64,000 nucleotides of DNA from Agrobacterium pusense (GTDB lineage Bacteria > Pseudomonadota > Alphaproteobacteria > Rhizobiales > Rhizobiaceae): the NCBI RefSeq assembly GCF_900102105.1, contig NZ_FNBB01000010.1, forward strand, positions 153,183 through 217,182, written 5' to 3'. Positions 1 to 9,507 of the stretch are shown here, in pieces. A program made the translations under genes and the position numbers. Below the pieces are notes generated by a model that worked only from the letters and a program-made list of their open reading frames with translations, did not search any database and had not been told where the DNA came from. Numbering within the stretch: position 1 is the stretch's first letter; the number at the start of each line of letters is the position of its first letter.

Positions 1-74
1 AACGTGCCAGACCATTCCACGACGCTAATCGATTTTTTTATGATCGAACGGCAAATTTTAATCGGAACCGCAGC

Positions 75-716
75 ATGCATCTGACGGCGGAAAATCTTGG
101 CGTGCGACGCGGCGAAGATTTCATATTCATGAACATTTCCTTCAAGTTAAGCGACGGTGAGGCGCTGGTGCTGACCGGGCGTAACGGCTCGGGAAAATCG
201 ACGCTGCTGCGCACGGTGGCCGGTCTGTTGCGACCCGAGCGGGGGCAAGTGAAGATAGCCGGCGAAGGAATAGAAGCCGAGATGCGCCCTTCGGAAGCGT
301 GCCATTATCTCGGCCATCGCAATGCGATGAAGACGGAACTGACAGTTTCCGAGAACCTGCGCTTCTGGAAGGATTTCCTTGGAGACTTTCATGGCGCGGC
401 GGGCGTAGCGATTGACGAAGCGGCCGAGAGTGTCGGCCTTGCCGGCATTACCCACCTGCCTTTCGGTTACCTGTCCGCCGGTCAACAGCGCCGCTTCGCG
501 ATGGCAAAGCTCCTTGTCGCATGGCGGCCGGTATGGATTCTCGATGAACCGACTGCGGCGCTCGACAGGGCGGCAGACGACATGTTTACCGACCTTGTGA
601 AAGGTCATCTTGCAAAAGGCGGGATCGTGCTGGCGGCAACCCATCAGCCTTTGGGGCTGGAGAAGGCGCAGGAGTTACAAATGACCGGGTTCGCGGGCGT
701 GGAGGCTTGGGCGTGA
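75..716 (+). CDS. ccmA: Heme exporter ATP-binding protein CcmA
   Basis: ATPase of the CcmABCD complex, which works at the inner membrane to release heme-loaded CcmE for cytochrome c maturation. The 213-residue protein is the usual length for the family. Walker A (GRNGSGKST) is at about residues 35-43, the signature LSAGQ at 133-137 and Walker B (VWILDEP) at 153-159; the LSAGQ form is characteristic of CcmA. It heads a ccmA-B-C-D-G row, but it is separated from ccmB by about 200 bp that contain a palindromic repeat, an unusual gap because these genes are normally tightly packed. The 74 bp upstream hold its leader and no other gene. Confidence 0.95.
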   Translation: MHLTAENLGVRRGEDFIFMNISFKLSDGEALVLTGRNGSGKSTLLRTVAGLLRPERGQVKIAGEGIEAEMRPSEACHYLGHRNAMKTELTVSENLRFWKDFLGDFHGAAGVAIDEAAESVGLAGITHLPFGYLSAGQQRRFAMAKLLVAWRPVWILDEPTAALDRAADDMFTDLVKGHLAKGGIVLAATHQPLGLEKAQELQMTGFAGVEAWA

Positions 717-732
717 TGGCGATGTGCACGCG

Positions 733-896
733 GCTTACCCCCCTCTGCCCTGCCGGGCATCTCCCCCTCAAGGGGGGAGATCGGCAAGAGGGGCTACAGC
801 CACTCGATTCTCGAGCATTGAGTTGGACGAGACCTAACCGCGAGTCGATCTCCCCCCTTGAGGTGGAGATGTCCGGCAGGACAGAGGGGGGTAAAC
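733..896. repeat. Nested inverted-repeat intergenic element between ccmA and ccmB
   Basis: Two 51-bp arms (733-783 and 846-896) are inverted copies of each other with only about five differences, around a 62-bp centre. Each arm contains its own smaller hairpin, ATCTCCCCC-TCAA-GGGGGGAGAT in the left arm. The element fills nearly the whole ccmA-ccmB gap and has no coding capacity. From memory, C-rich palindromes of this kind (CCCCTCTG, CTGCCGG, AAGGGGGGAGATCG) recur between genes in Rhizobiales genomes, so this is probably a REP/MITE-like element. It would form a long hairpin in the ccm transcript. No second copy was noticed in the window. Confidence 0.85.
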
Positions 897-918
897 TACA
901 CCCACCGAGGTCGCCCCA

Positions 919-1578
919 ATGACCGCTCTCTTCCTCCGCGATCTCAAGCTCTCCATCCGCGCCGGCGGCGGCGCGCTGATCGGCGTCCTGTTCTTCATGA
1001 CAGTGGTTGCCGTCATCCCTTTCGGCGTTGGACCCGATCTCAACCTGCTTGCTCGTATCGGCCCGGCCATTGTCTGGATCGGCGCACTTCTGTCCGCCCT
1101 TCTCGGCCTCGACCGGTTGTTCCAGGCCGAACGCGACGACGGCTCCCTCGATCTCATCCTGATGCAGGAAACGCCGCTGGTGCTGACCGTCTTCGTCAAA
1201 TGCCTGGCGCACTGGGTATCAACGGGCCTGCCCCTGGTGCTGGCATCGCCCCTTCTCGGCCTGTTCATGAACATGGACGAGGTGGCAATCGGCGCGGTGA
1301 TGCTCACCCTTCTCGTCGGCTCTCCCGCCATCACCTTCATCGGCGCGGTAGGGGCGGCGGTTGCCGTTGCCCTGCCACGCGGCGGCCTTCTGGTCTCCAT
1401 CCTCGTCCTGCCGCTCGCCATTCCGGTGCTGATCTTCGGTGTCAGCGCTTCCTACGCGGCAGTGCAGGACCCGGCGCCTTTCCTGCCACCCTTTCTCATT
1501 CTCTGCGCGATCACGTTATTTTCAGCCGTGACCGGCCCTTTCTTCGCCGCTTTGGCACTGCGCAATGTTATGGATTGA
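919..1578 (+). CDS. ccmB: Heme exporter permease CcmB
   Basis: Integral membrane subunit of the CcmABCD heme-handling ABC complex. The 219-residue protein is the usual CcmB length and shows about six hydrophobic segments, for example around residues 18-38, 45-65, 95-125, 130-160, 160-180 and 195-215. The N-terminal MTALFLRDLKLSIRAGGG, with an early basic patch before the first membrane segment, is typical of the family. It lies after ccmA and before ccmC, with 74 bp to the next start, as in other rhizobial ccm loci. Confidence 0.94.
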   Translation: MTALFLRDLKLSIRAGGGALIGVLFFMTVVAVIPFGVGPDLNLLARIGPAIVWIGALLSALLGLDRLFQAERDDGSLDLILMQETPLVLTVFVKCLAHWVSTGLPLVLASPLLGLFMNMDEVAIGAVMLTLLVGSPAITFIGAVGAAVAVALPRGGLLVSILVLPLAIPVLIFGVSASYAAVQDPAPFLPPFLILCAITLFSAVTGPFFAALALRNVMD

Positions 1579-1652
1579 GGAAACCGCAACGCACGATACC
1601 CTGTTGACAGGGATCAATTGCGGGGCGGCCATTCTCGGGTTACACAAACGGC

Positions 1653-2414
1653 ATGAACGAGCAGACTTTCTCCATCACCAAGTTCAGCGATCTCGCCAAT
1701 CCCACGCGGTTTCTGGCGCTGGCGGCACGCATCCTGCCATGGCTCGCCGGTTTGACCGCGCTGGTGCTGGCGGCCGGCCTCTACATGTCCTTCACCTCGG
1801 AAGGAGATTACCAGCAGGGTTACACGGTGCGCATCATGTATGTGCACGTTCCGTCCGCCTGGCTGGCCATGATGTGTTATTCGGTCATGGCAATATCCGC
1901 TATCGGCACCCTCGTCTGGCGCCATCCGCTAGCCGATGTCAGCCATAAGGCCGCAGCCCCCATCGGTGCAGCCTTCACGCTCATCGCACTTATCACCGGT
2001 TCGCTCTGGGGCAAACCCATGTGGGGAACCTGGTGGGTGTGGGATGCGCGGTTGACCTCCGTTTTCGTGCTTTTCCTGATGTATCTCGGGCTCATCGCAC
2101 TCAACCGCGCCATGGACGATCCATCCAGAGCCGCCCGCGTCAGCGCGGTGCTGATCCTCGTCGGGTTCGTGAATATTCCGATCATCAAGTTTTCGGTCGA
2201 GTGGTGGAATACGTTGCACCAGCCGGCAAGCGTCATCCGGATGGGCGGCTCCGCCATCGACGCGGAGTTTCTCTGGCCGCTTCTGACCATGGCGATCGGT
2301 TTCACGTTGCTGTTCTTCACCCTGCATATCGCCGCCATGCGCAATGAAATCTGGCGCCGCCGCGTGGCCGCGCAACGCCGGCTTGCCGCTCGCATGGCGA
2401 ACCGGGAGGGTTGA
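1653..2414 (+). CDS. ccmC: Heme-handling membrane protein CcmC
   Basis: Polytopic membrane protein that presents heme to CcmE on the periplasmic side. The tryptophan-rich WWD signature WGTWWVWDARLTS is at about residues 124-136. Candidate axial heme histidines are in VHVPSAW (about residue 65) and in WWNTLHQPAS. There are about six membrane spans in 253 residues, the family length. The stop is three bases before the ccmD start, so the two are surely co-transcribed. Confidence 0.96.
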   Translation: MNEQTFSITKFSDLANPTRFLALAARILPWLAGLTALVLAAGLYMSFTSEGDYQQGYTVRIMYVHVPSAWLAMMCYSVMAISAIGTLVWRHPLADVSHKAAAPIGAAFTLIALITGSLWGKPMWGTWWVWDARLTSVFVLFLMYLGLIALNRAMDDPSRAARVSAVLILVGFVNIPIIKFSVEWWNTLHQPASVIRMGGSAIDAEFLWPLLTMAIGFTLLFFTLHIAAMRNEIWRRRVAAQRRLAARMANREG

Positions 2415-2417
2415 GGG

Positions 2418-2591
2418 ATGACACACGCCTTTTATATCGGCATGTCCTATGCGGCGACCGGCCTTGTCGTTCTCTGTCTCATCGCCTGGGTCGTCGTTGA
2501 CGGCCAGGCACGCAAGCGGGAACTGAAGGAACTCGAAGCATCCGGCGTGCGCCGCAGGGCAAGAGCCGGTTCCGCTGGTGACGGCAAATGA
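2418..2591 (+). CDS. ccmD: Heme exporter small subunit CcmD
   Basis: A 57-residue protein with one membrane helix (about residues 5-27) followed by a basic, charged tail rich in Lys, Arg and Glu. It begins MTHAFYIGMSYA, the pattern of CcmD, the small subunit that stabilises the CcmABC-CcmE interaction. It starts three bases after the ccmC stop. Its TGA overlaps the ATG of ccmG (ATGA at 2588-2591), which indicates translational coupling. Position and topology make the identification firm despite the short length. Confidence 0.9.
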   Translation: MTHAFYIGMSYAATGLVVLCLIAWVVVDGQARKRELKELEASGVRRRARAGSAGDGK

Positions 2592-3193
2592 CGCAGACTA
2601 ACCAGAATGACACATCAAAATCCAGGTCGTCTGGCCGCGCACGTTACGCGCTGGCGCTTCTTCCCTTGCTGCTGTTCGGCGGCTTTGCCCTCGTTGCCGG
2701 CAAGATGCTATATGATCAGGATGTCAACGGACTGGATGTCAGCGCCATACCGTCAGCGCTGATCGGCACCAGGGCGCCGACCCTGTCGCTGCCGCCGCTG
2801 GAAGGTTCGAACCTGCCGGCACTGACGGATGCCGCCATCAAGGGCAAGCTGACGCTGGTCAATGTCTTCGCTTCCTGGTGCATTCCCTGCCGGCAGGAAC
2901 ATCCGCTGTTGCAGGAACTGGCGAAAGACGACCGCATCACTGTCGTCGGCATCAATTACAAGGACAAGCCGGACAATGCCCTGCGCTTCCTCGGCGAGCT
3001 CGGCAACCCCTTTGCTGCCATAGGTATCGATCCCAGCGGCAAGGCGGCGATTGACTGGGGTGTGTATGGCATTCCCGAAAGTTACCTGGTCGGCGCGGAC
3101 GGCACGATCCTTTACAAAAAGGTCGGCCCCTTCGATGCCCGCAGCGTCGAGCGCGACCTGCGACCGGCCATTGCGGCCGCAGCCGGGAAATAA
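2588..3193 (+). CDS. ccmG: Periplasmic thiol:disulfide interchange protein CcmG (DsbE)
   Basis: Membrane-anchored thioredoxin-fold reductase that keeps apocytochrome c or CcmH thiols reduced for heme attachment. An N-terminal membrane anchor covers about residues 20-40. The redox motif WCIPC (Cys98, Cys101) is preceded by LVNVFAS, and the cis-proline loop GIPESYLV lies later. Length is 201 residues. It overlaps ccmD by four bases and is the last gene of the row. The remaining maturation genes (ccmE, ccmF, ccmH and others) are not in this window; in rhizobia they are generally in a separate cycHJKL operon. Confidence 0.95.
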   Translation: MTQTNQNDTSKSRSSGRARYALALLPLLLFGGFALVAGKMLYDQDVNGLDVSAIPSALIGTRAPTLSLPPLEGSNLPALTDAAIKGKLTLVNVFASWCIPCRQEHPLLQELAKDDRITVVGINYKDKPDNALRFLGELGNPFAAIGIDPSGKAAIDWGVYGIPESYLVGADGTILYKKVGPFDARSVERDLRPAIAAAAGK

Positions 3194-3207
3194 CCGCTCG
3201 TAAGGCA

Positions 3208-4389
3208 TCACGCCTTGTTAACGACCCTCAGAGGCGGGCCTTCCGCCGGCAGACGCATGCCTTCCAGCACCACCTGATCGCGACCGCCGCGTTTTGCGGC
3301 ATAAAGACTGTCATCAGCACGCTTGATGGCGTCGTGAATGGAATGATCGCCCCTCGCGACCGCCGAAACACCGAAGCTCGCCGTGATCTGACTGGTCACA
3401 CCCCGGTTGCGCCAATCCAGTGACGACAGGCCTGTCCGCATGCCATTGGCAAGCTGGCTGGCCGCAGCAGCCGTCTGACCGGGCAGGAACACCACGAATT
3501 CCTCGCCGCCGAAACGCGCTACCAGCGCATCCTCGGGTGCATTTTTTGTGAGAAGATCGGAAAGGCCGATGAGGACGATATCTCCCGCCGCATGGCCGTA
3601 GACATCATTGATACGCTTGAAATGGTCTATGTCGCAGGCAATCACCGCGCCATCAGGCGTATCATTGCGAAAGTCGGGCACACGCCGGTCGAAGCCACGG
3701 CGGTTCAGCACGTCCGTCAGGGGGTCATGCTCCGCCGCGTGCTGATGCCGGTCCACGGTGACGGAAATCTGGCTCGCGAGCACCGAAAGCGCGAGCAGGA
3801 AGCCAAAAATACTCGCAGCAAGCTGCATGTAGAAAGCATAATCCGACTCGAAGAACTCGCTGAGCTCGATCATCGAGCCTCCCGGCGTCATCACCAGCAG
3901 CAAGCCGATGCGCACCAGCGTCTCCACCACCACGAGACAGGCAATTCCCACCATCAGCCTGTCGGCAAGCGCAGCCGGGCGCTTTCGCACGAGCCAGACC
4001 GGGATCGCGAGCAAAAGGGCGCAAACGAGATCGCCGATGACGAGTTCGCGTTTCAGATCGGGGGTGATGAAAACATGGAAAGAGACCAGCAACACCGCAA
4101 CCACGACGATCGACAGCCGCGCCTTGGTATAGAGCGGCCGCCCGAAATGGGTGAGCAACGCGTGGCCATAGAGGAAGAAGGCGGAAAAGAACAACAGATT
4201 CGAAAGGATCGCCTGAACTTCAAAAGGCAGCCCGCCAAGCACCAGCGGTGTTGCAAAAGCAAAGGCCGCCGAAAGATATCCGATACCCCAGTAGCGGGCG
4301 GAAGCCTGCCCGGTCCTCTGCAGGAACAGAAACACCACGCCGAATGTCAGCATGATAAAGGGAAGAAGATAGGCGAAATTGTCTTGCAA
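3208..4389 (-). CDS. Membrane-bound GGDEF diguanylate cyclase
   Basis: Predicted to make cyclic di-GMP from two GTP. The N-terminal two hundred residues form about six membrane segments. The GGDEF domain follows, starting near DPLTDVLNRRGF (about 222-233), with the metal-binding DIDHFKRIND at about 253-262 and the active-site GGEEF at 294-298. The residues five positions upstream of GGEEF read APED, so the RxxD inhibitory I-site is absent. This frame starts with TTG; an in-frame ATG 12 codons later is an alternative. The gene faces ccmG tail to tail with only 14 bp between them. No sensory ligand can be named. Confidence 0.85.
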   Translation of the reverse strand: MQDNFAYLLPFIMLTFGVVFLFLQRTGQASARYWGIGYLSAAFAFATPLVLGGLPFEVQAILSNLLFFSAFFLYGHALLTHFGRPLYTKARLSIVVVAVLLVSFHVFITPDLKRELVIGDLVCALLLAIPVWLVRKRPAALADRLMVGIACLVVVETLVRIGLLLVMTPGGSMIELSEFFESDYAFYMQLAASIFGFLLALSVLASQISVTVDRHQHAAEHDPLTDVLNRRGFDRRVPDFRNDTPDGAVIACDIDHFKRINDVYGHAAGDIVLIGLSDLLTKNAPEDALVARFGGEEFVVFLPGQTAAAASQLANGMRTGLSSLDWRNRGVTSQITASFGVSAVARGDHSIHDAIKRADDSLYAAKRGGRDQVVLEGMRLPAEGPPLRVVNKA

Positions 4390-4511
4390 TGGGTTCTGCC
4401 GGAGGGAGAGACGAGCCTTTGAACCCGGATGTTACCGCAATGCCCTTAAGAAAGCCTGCATATATCGCGCGATTCCAGGGCCGTTCGGACTGCAATGTCG
4501 GCGAACACCGT

Positions 4512-5108
4512 TCACATTTGCGGGAGCGCGTTCTGCCATTCCTTTATGGCTTCAACAGGCCAGACAAGCATGACGACGTTGAGCGTCAGGTTGTCGCGGA
4601 TCAGCCAGCCGGTGAATATCTCGAAGAAGATGGCGGCCACCACGGTTAGCCACACCGGCGCACGGCCGGCGAAGAAGAAACCCAACGCCATGAAAACCGT
4701 GTCCATCGCCGAGTTCAGGATACTGTCGCCCGTGTACCCCAGCGCCATCGTCGCGGTTCGGTAGCGATCGATGATGATGGGCGAGTTTTCAAGAATTTCC
4801 CACGCGGCCTCTACCAGCACCGCAAGGGAAAGCCGCATGGAAAGCGGCTTGTTGCGGAACAGCAGCCACGCAAACCAGTAGAACAGGAAGCCGTGGATGA
4901 TATGTGACGGGGTGTACCAGTCAGCGATGTGCTGGGAGTTGCCCGGTGTATTCACGCCAGGCTCGAACAGCTTCACATAACCGCATTCACAAATCGGAAT
5001 GCGGCCCATGGCGTAGAGAATGATGATCTGCAGGAGAAGCAGCCCGGCGGCCACGCCGAACCATTTAAGCGAACGCGAACGGGAAGCCGGCATCTCCGCA
5101 ACTGTCAT
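4512..5108 (-). CDS. UPF0314/DUF2585 family membrane protein
   Basis: A 198-residue integral membrane protein with about four to five hydrophobic segments. The segments [33 protein letters not shown] and [12 protein letters not shown] match my recollection of the UPF0314 (DUF2585) family, common in Rhizobiales and of unknown function. The start overlaps the stop of the upstream yciB homologue by four bases (ATGA), so it is probably translationally coupled to it in the ftsY-yciB row. The conserved polar residues inside the membrane suggest an enzyme or channel, but no function should be assigned. Confidence 0.8.
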   Translation of the reverse strand: MTVAEMPASRSRSLKWFGVAAGLLLLQIIILYAMGRIPICECGYVKLFEPGVNTPGNSQHIADWYTPSHIIHGFLFYWFAWLLFRNKPLSMRLSLAVLVEAAWEILENSPIIIDRYRTATMALGYTGDSILNSAMDTVFMALGFFFAGRAPVWLTVVAAIFFEIFTGWLIRDNLTLNVVMLVWPVEAIKEWQNALPQM

Positions 5109-5761
5109 TTTTCGTCCTTGCCAAGCGGCTCGACAGAATGGCGCATCACAAGCGGCATCTGCGCCATGGTGAAGATGATGGTGATCGGCATGGTGCCCCA
5201 GACCTTGAAGGCCACCCAGGTGTCTGTGGAGAACATGCGCCAGACAACCTCGTTCAGCACCGCCAGAAAGAGGAAAAAGATGCCCCAGCGCAGCGTCAGC
5301 TTGCGCCAGCCCTCATCCGTAAGCTTGAAGGCGGAATTGAAGACGTAACCGAGCAGCGACTGCCCGAAGAACAGGCCGCCCAGCAGAATAACGCCGAACA
5401 GCGTGTTGACGATGGTCGGCTTCATCTTGATGAAAGTGTCGTTCTGCAACCACAACGTCAGAGCGCCGAACACGAAGACCACGATGCCTGAAATCAGCGG
5501 CATGATCGGCAGCTTGCGCGTCAGCACCCAGGAAACGGAGAGCGCAATCGCCGTCGCGATCATGAACAGGCCGGTGGCGATGAAGATCGGGCCACCGAAC
5601 TCTGTCAGAACCGGAAAAGTGGTGGCAAGCCATTCGCCGCGGGAATTGGCGAAAAAGAAGACAACGAGCGGGCCAAGCTCAAGCACGAATTTCAGGAGCG
5701 GGCTGATTTCCGCCACCATCTTTTCGCTTTCCTTGGAATTGCTTTCAATATCCATACTCAA
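5105..5761 (-). CDS. yciB: Septation protein A / inner membrane protein YciB
   Basis: A 218-residue protein with five to six membrane spans. The motifs [16 protein letters not shown] near the start, and later [13 protein letters not shown] and [12 protein letters not shown], are hallmarks of the YciB/IspZ family. Members influence cell-envelope synthesis and septation; some called IspZ affect division in Shigella. Both ends overlap neighbours: the start shares bases with the ftsY stop, and the stop overlaps the DUF2585 start. This suggests one coupled operon. Confidence 0.9.
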   Translation of the reverse strand: MSMDIESNSKESEKMVAEISPLLKFVLELGPLVVFFFANSRGEWLATTFPVLTEFGGPIFIATGLFMIATAIALSVSWVLTRKLPIMPLISGIVVFVFGALTLWLQNDTFIKMKPTIVNTLFGVILLGGLFFGQSLLGYVFNSAFKLTDEGWRKLTLRWGIFFLFLAVLNEVVWRMFSTDTWVAFKVWGTMPITIIFTMAQMPLVMRHSVEPLGKDEK

Positions 5762-7194
5762 ACTCCCGCAATGGCCTTGGCGAAATCTTCCGCCTCGAAG
5801 GGCTCCAGATCGTCAACACCTTCACCCACGCCGATGAAATAGACCGGCAGCTTGTGTTTTGCAGCGATGGCGACGAGGATACCGCCCCGCGCCGTGCCAT
5901 CCAATTTTGTCATAATCAGGCCCGAAACGCCCGCAACATTGCGGAATATTTCCACCTGGTTCATGGCGTTCTGGCCCGTCGTTGCGTCCAGAGTCTGTAA
6001 CACGGTGTGCGGCGCATCCGGATCGAGCTTGCCGAGCACGCGCACGATCTTTTCCAGTTCCGCCATCAGTTCCGTCTTGTTCTGCAAACGGCCCGCCGTA
6101 TCGATGATGAGCACATCGCTTTTTTGCGCCCGAGCCTGCTCATAGGCATCGTAAGCGAGACCCGAGGCATCTGCCCCAAGCTTGGTGCCGATAAAGTCCG
6201 AGCCGGTGCGGTCGGCCCATATCTTCAACTGCTCGATCGCTGCCGCGCGGAAAGTATCGCCGGCCGCCAGCATCACCTTGAGGCCCGAGCCAGAAAGCTT
6301 GGCGGCGAGCTTGCCGATGGTCGTCGTCTTGCCCGTACCGTTGACGCCGACCACGAGAATGACATGCGGCTTGTGCGAGAGATCGAGTTCCAAAGGTCTG
6401 GCAACAGGCTTTAGCACCTTGGTGATTTCACCAGCCATAATGCGCGCCACATCTTCACCGCTCACATCCTTACCGTAGCGTTCGGATGACAACGCGCCGG
6501 TGATGCGCATGGCGGTCTCGACACCAAGATCGGACTGGATGAGAAGATCTTCCAGCTCGTCGAGCGTATCTTCATCCAGCTTGCGTTTGGTGAAAAGCGC
6601 CGAAATCTGTGTGGTTAGCTGCGAAGACGTGCGGGCAAGCCCGGCCCGCAGGCGCTGAAACCATGTCAGTTTCACCTCAGGTGCGGCAGGCGCAGGCTCC
6701 TGCCGTTCGCTGGCGGACGAAAAACCCTTTGGCAGGGCTGGTGGAACCGCAATGGGTTCAGGCGCGGTCGCGGCTTCCGCCTCGTCAAGCAGCGCATCCA
6801 TCGCATCGGCATCAAGCACGACGTCGGCAGCCTCCGGAGTCGGCTCTACCTGCTCCTCGGCAGCCGCTTCCGCCTGTAGCAACGACAATGGCACCAGGCC
6901 CATATCGCCGGAAAGCTCGGCACCGGGAAGAAGCGGCGCGTCCTCGTCTTCATTCTCGCCGGAGGAGGCTAGATCTTCCGCCTCGTCGGGGGCCGGGCCG
7001 CCGGCCGTCTCCATCTCCAGTTCGGAAACAGGATCCCTGTCGACAGCATCATGCGCTTCGGCGTCGTTCAGCGCCGCTTCGAAAGAGGCGTTTTCATTGC
7101 CGCACTCAAGCGCAGCATTCTCTTGTGGCCGCTCTTCCGTTTCGGCCTTGTCCTTGCCGAACGAAAAGACTTTTTTGATGAAGCCGAGGGCCAT
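5758..7194 (-). CDS. ftsY: Signal recognition particle receptor FtsY
   Basis: GTPase that receives SRP-ribosome complexes at the inner membrane. The first 170 or so residues are an acidic, low-complexity A domain rich in Glu, Asp and Ala. They follow a short basic amphipathic start ([14 protein letters not shown]) suited to lipid contact. The NG domain then carries the P-loop [13 protein letters not shown] at about 283-295, DTAGR, and [10 protein letters not shown]. The length (478 residues) reflects the long A domain. Its partner ffh is encoded about 3.7 kb away on the other strand. Confidence 0.97.
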   Translation of the reverse strand: MALGFIKKVFSFGKDKAETEERPQENAALECGNENASFEAALNDAEAHDAVDRDPVSELEMETAGGPAPDEAEDLASSGENEDEDAPLLPGAELSGDMGLVPLSLLQAEAAAEEQVEPTPEAADVVLDADAMDALLDEAEAATAPEPIAVPPALPKGFSSASERQEPAPAAPEVKLTWFQRLRAGLARTSSQLTTQISALFTKRKLDEDTLDELEDLLIQSDLGVETAMRITGALSSERYGKDVSGEDVARIMAGEITKVLKPVARPLELDLSHKPHVILVVGVNGTGKTTTIGKLAAKLSGSGLKVMLAAGDTFRAAAIEQLKIWADRTGSDFIGTKLGADASGLAYDAYEQARAQKSDVLIIDTAGRLQNKTELMAELEKIVRVLGKLDPDAPHTVLQTLDATTGQNAMNQVEIFRNVAGVSGLIMTKLDGTARGGILVAIAAKHKLPVYFIGVGEGVDDLEPFEAEDFAKAIAGV

Positions 7195-7226
7195 GGTTGT
7201 TCCCGTGTCTCTTTTCTTGCGCTGCC

Positions 7227-8501
7227 TCAGGCCGCATCTGCCGCCAGAAGCCTCATATTCAGATGTTTGCCGTTGTGGCCGGTAATCGCAACCCGCGCAA
7301 GGGTGCGCGGGGCAAGATCAGGTGCCGCCACCAGCGTGAAATTGCCCGTATGGGCAAAACCGTTGTTTTCGACGAGGAGAGTCTGCACCGATCCGACCAT
7401 GTTTTGCAGATGCGCCACTTTGAGAACTTCGCCGCGATCACGCAGCCTCGCTGCCCGCTCCTTCACAAGCGCGCGGTCGAGCTGCGGCATGCGTGCGGCT
7501 GGCGTGCCGGCACGCGGGCTGTAGGGAAAGACATGCAGGCTGGAAATCCCGCATTCTTCCGCAAGCGTCGCGGCATTTTCGAACATCTCCTCCGTCTCGG
7601 TCGGAAAACCGGCGATCATATCCGCGCCGAAGGCCACATCAGGCCTGAGCGCCCGCACCTCCTGACAGAAGCGGATAGCATCGGCACGTGAATGACGGCG
7701 TTTCATGCGTTTCAAAATCATGTCGTCGCCATGCTGGAGGGACAGGTGCAGATGCGGCATGAAACGCGGCTCACCGGCAATCAGATCCATCAGATGGTGG
7801 TCGGCCTCGATACTGTCGATGGAAGAAAGGCGCAGGCGCAGGATGTCGGGCACCTGCTTCAGCAATGTCTTGGCAAGATAACCAAGAGAAGGCTCGCCCG
7901 GCAGATCGGCGCCGTAACTGGTCGCATCCACGCCGGTCAGCACGATCTCGCAATAACCGCTCTCCGTCAGCCTGCGCGCCTGATCCACCACCGCACCCAT
8001 CGGCACGGAGCGCGAATTGCCGCGCCCATAGGGAATGATGCAGAAGGTGCAGCGATGATCACAGCCGTTCTGCACCTGAATGAAGGCGCGCACATGCCCG
8101 TCTATGTGCTTGACCATCTGCGGCGCAGTCGCCTTGATGCTCATGATATCGTTGACGCGCAGTTTTTCTTCCGCCGAAACGCCAAAATCCGGCAGCGCGC
8201 GATAAGAGGCGCTTTTCAGCTTTTCCTCATTGCCCAATACCGCGTCTACCTCGGGCATCTCGGCAAAGGTCTGCTTCTCGGTCTGGGCGGCACAGCCCGT
8301 CACGATGATGCGCGCATGTGGGTTGTCGCGCCGGGCGCGGCGGATCGCCTGGCGAGCCTGTCGCACCGCCTCCCCGGTCACCGCGCAGGTATTGACCAGC
8401 ACGGCATTGTTAAGCCCGGCCTTTTCGGCCTCCGCCCGCATCACTTCCGATTCATAGGTGTTGAGACGACAGCCGAAGGTTATGACCTCGACCCCGCTCA
8501 T
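7227..8501 (-). CDS. mtaB: tRNA t6A37 methylthiotransferase MtaB
   Basis: Radical-SAM enzyme that converts t6A to ms2t6A at position 37 of ANN-decoding tRNAs. The start chosen ([14 protein letters not shown]) overlaps the dapF stop by four bases; a longer frame would run deep into dapF. Three N-terminal cysteines (C11, C39, C70) would bind one Fe-S cluster and the radical-SAM C147-x3-C151-x2-C154 motif (CDHRCTFC) the second. The GCRLN start and 424-residue length fit MtaB rather than MiaB or RimO. A TRAM-like domain lies at the C terminus. Confidence 0.9.
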   Translation of the reverse strand: MSGVEVITFGCRLNTYESEVMRAEAEKAGLNNAVLVNTCAVTGEAVRQARQAIRRARRDNPHARIIVTGCAAQTEKQTFAEMPEVDAVLGNEEKLKSASYRALPDFGVSAEEKLRVNDIMSIKATAPQMVKHIDGHVRAFIQVQNGCDHRCTFCIIPYGRGNSRSVPMGAVVDQARRLTESGYCEIVLTGVDATSYGADLPGEPSLGYLAKTLLKQVPDILRLRLSSIDSIEADHHLMDLIAGEPRFMPHLHLSLQHGDDMILKRMKRRHSRADAIRFCQEVRALRPDVAFGADMIAGFPTETEEMFENAATLAEECGISSLHVFPYSPRAGTPAARMPQLDRALVKERAARLRDRGEVLKVAHLQNMVGSVQTLLVENNGFAHTGNFTLVAAPDLAPRTLARVAITGHNGKHLNMRLLAADAA

Positions 8502-9397
8502 ACAGCCCCCCGCTCGACAGCATCCCGCGCCCACAAGCCGGTCATGGGATCGACGGAGCCCGACCATTCCCATTCGGCCGGGCCGGTCATGATGACGTGG
8601 TTATCTTCACGCCAGTCGATGGTCAGCGGCACGCGGATCGGGCTTGAGGCGACATCGATGCTGACCTTGCGGCCGGTGCGGCCGGTGCGGGCAGCGGAAA
8701 CAGCTGAAGCACAGGCGGCCGAACCGCAGGCAAGCGTTAGCCCGGCGCCGCGCTCCCAGGTGCGGGTGCGAAGCGCGCTGTCTGAAATCACCTGCGCCAG
8801 CGTGATATTGGCCTTTTCCGGAAACACCGGATGGTTTTCTAGCAACGGGCCAAAGCGTTGGAGATCGAACTCCATCGGATCACGATCAACCCAGAATACG
8901 GCGTGCGGGTTGCCCATCGACATGACGGCAGGCGAATGCAGGATCGGCGCATCGATGGGTCCGATCTGCAACTCGATGCGGCTGGTATCGTGGAACTCTT
9001 CCGAAAGCGGAATGTCGCTCCAGCGGAAACGCGGCAGGCCCATATCGACCGATATCATGCCGTCTTCATGCTCGACGGCATTCAGGATACCCGCCACTGT
9101 CTGGAAGGTGAAGCTGGTCTTGCCGGTTTCGGACGACAGTGCCTGCACCACGCAACGCGTGCCGTTGCCGCAGGCCTGCGCCTTCGTGCCATCGCAGTTG
9201 AGGATGTCAATATAGGCATCCGTTCCCGCGATACGCGGATCGTGGATGGCCATGATCTGGTCGAACTGGGTGGCAGGATCGGCATTGAGGGCAATTGCGG
9301 CCTCTGGCGTGACCATATCCTTTCGGCCGCGCATATCGACAACCAGGATCTTGTTGCCAAGCCCGTTCATCTTCGCAAATTCGACCGTGTTCGCCAT
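8498..9397 (-). CDS. dapF: Diaminopimelate epimerase
   Basis: Interconverts LL- and meso-diaminopimelate for lysine and peptidoglycan synthesis in the cytoplasm, without a cofactor. The two catalytic cysteines are visible: C76 in ACGNGT and C224 in ACGSAAC. The protein starts [21 protein letters not shown], typical of DapF, and is 299 residues long. It is the first gene of a minus-strand row dapF-mtaB-ftsY-yciB-DUF2585 and overlaps mtaB by four bases. Confidence 0.96.
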   Translation of the reverse strand: MANTVEFAKMNGLGNKILVVDMRGRKDMVTPEAAIALNADPATQFDQIMAIHDPRIAGTDAYIDILNCDGTKAQACGNGTRCVVQALSSETGKTSFTFQTVAGILNAVEHEDGMISVDMGLPRFRWSDIPLSEEFHDTSRIELQIGPIDAPILHSPAVMSMGNPHAVFWVDRDPMEFDLQRFGPLLENHPVFPEKANITLAQVISDSALRTRTWERGAGLTLACGSAACASAVSAARTGRTGRKVSIDVASSPIRVPLTIDWREDNHVIMTGPAEWEWSGSVDPMTGLWARDAVERGAV

Positions 9398-9507
9398 CGC
9401 TTTAAACCTGAAAACCGCTTTTCATACGGGATTTTCCCGTGCTTTCGCCCTATATGGCGGAAACACCGGCAAATTACCAGACTGTTGCGTCGCAAACGGG
9501 GCGGCTG

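Noticed and set aside
7692..9215. A 507-codon plus-strand frame over mtaB and dapF
   Set aside because: Both minus-strand genes have catalytic motifs and coupled overlaps; the plus-strand frame has no family features.
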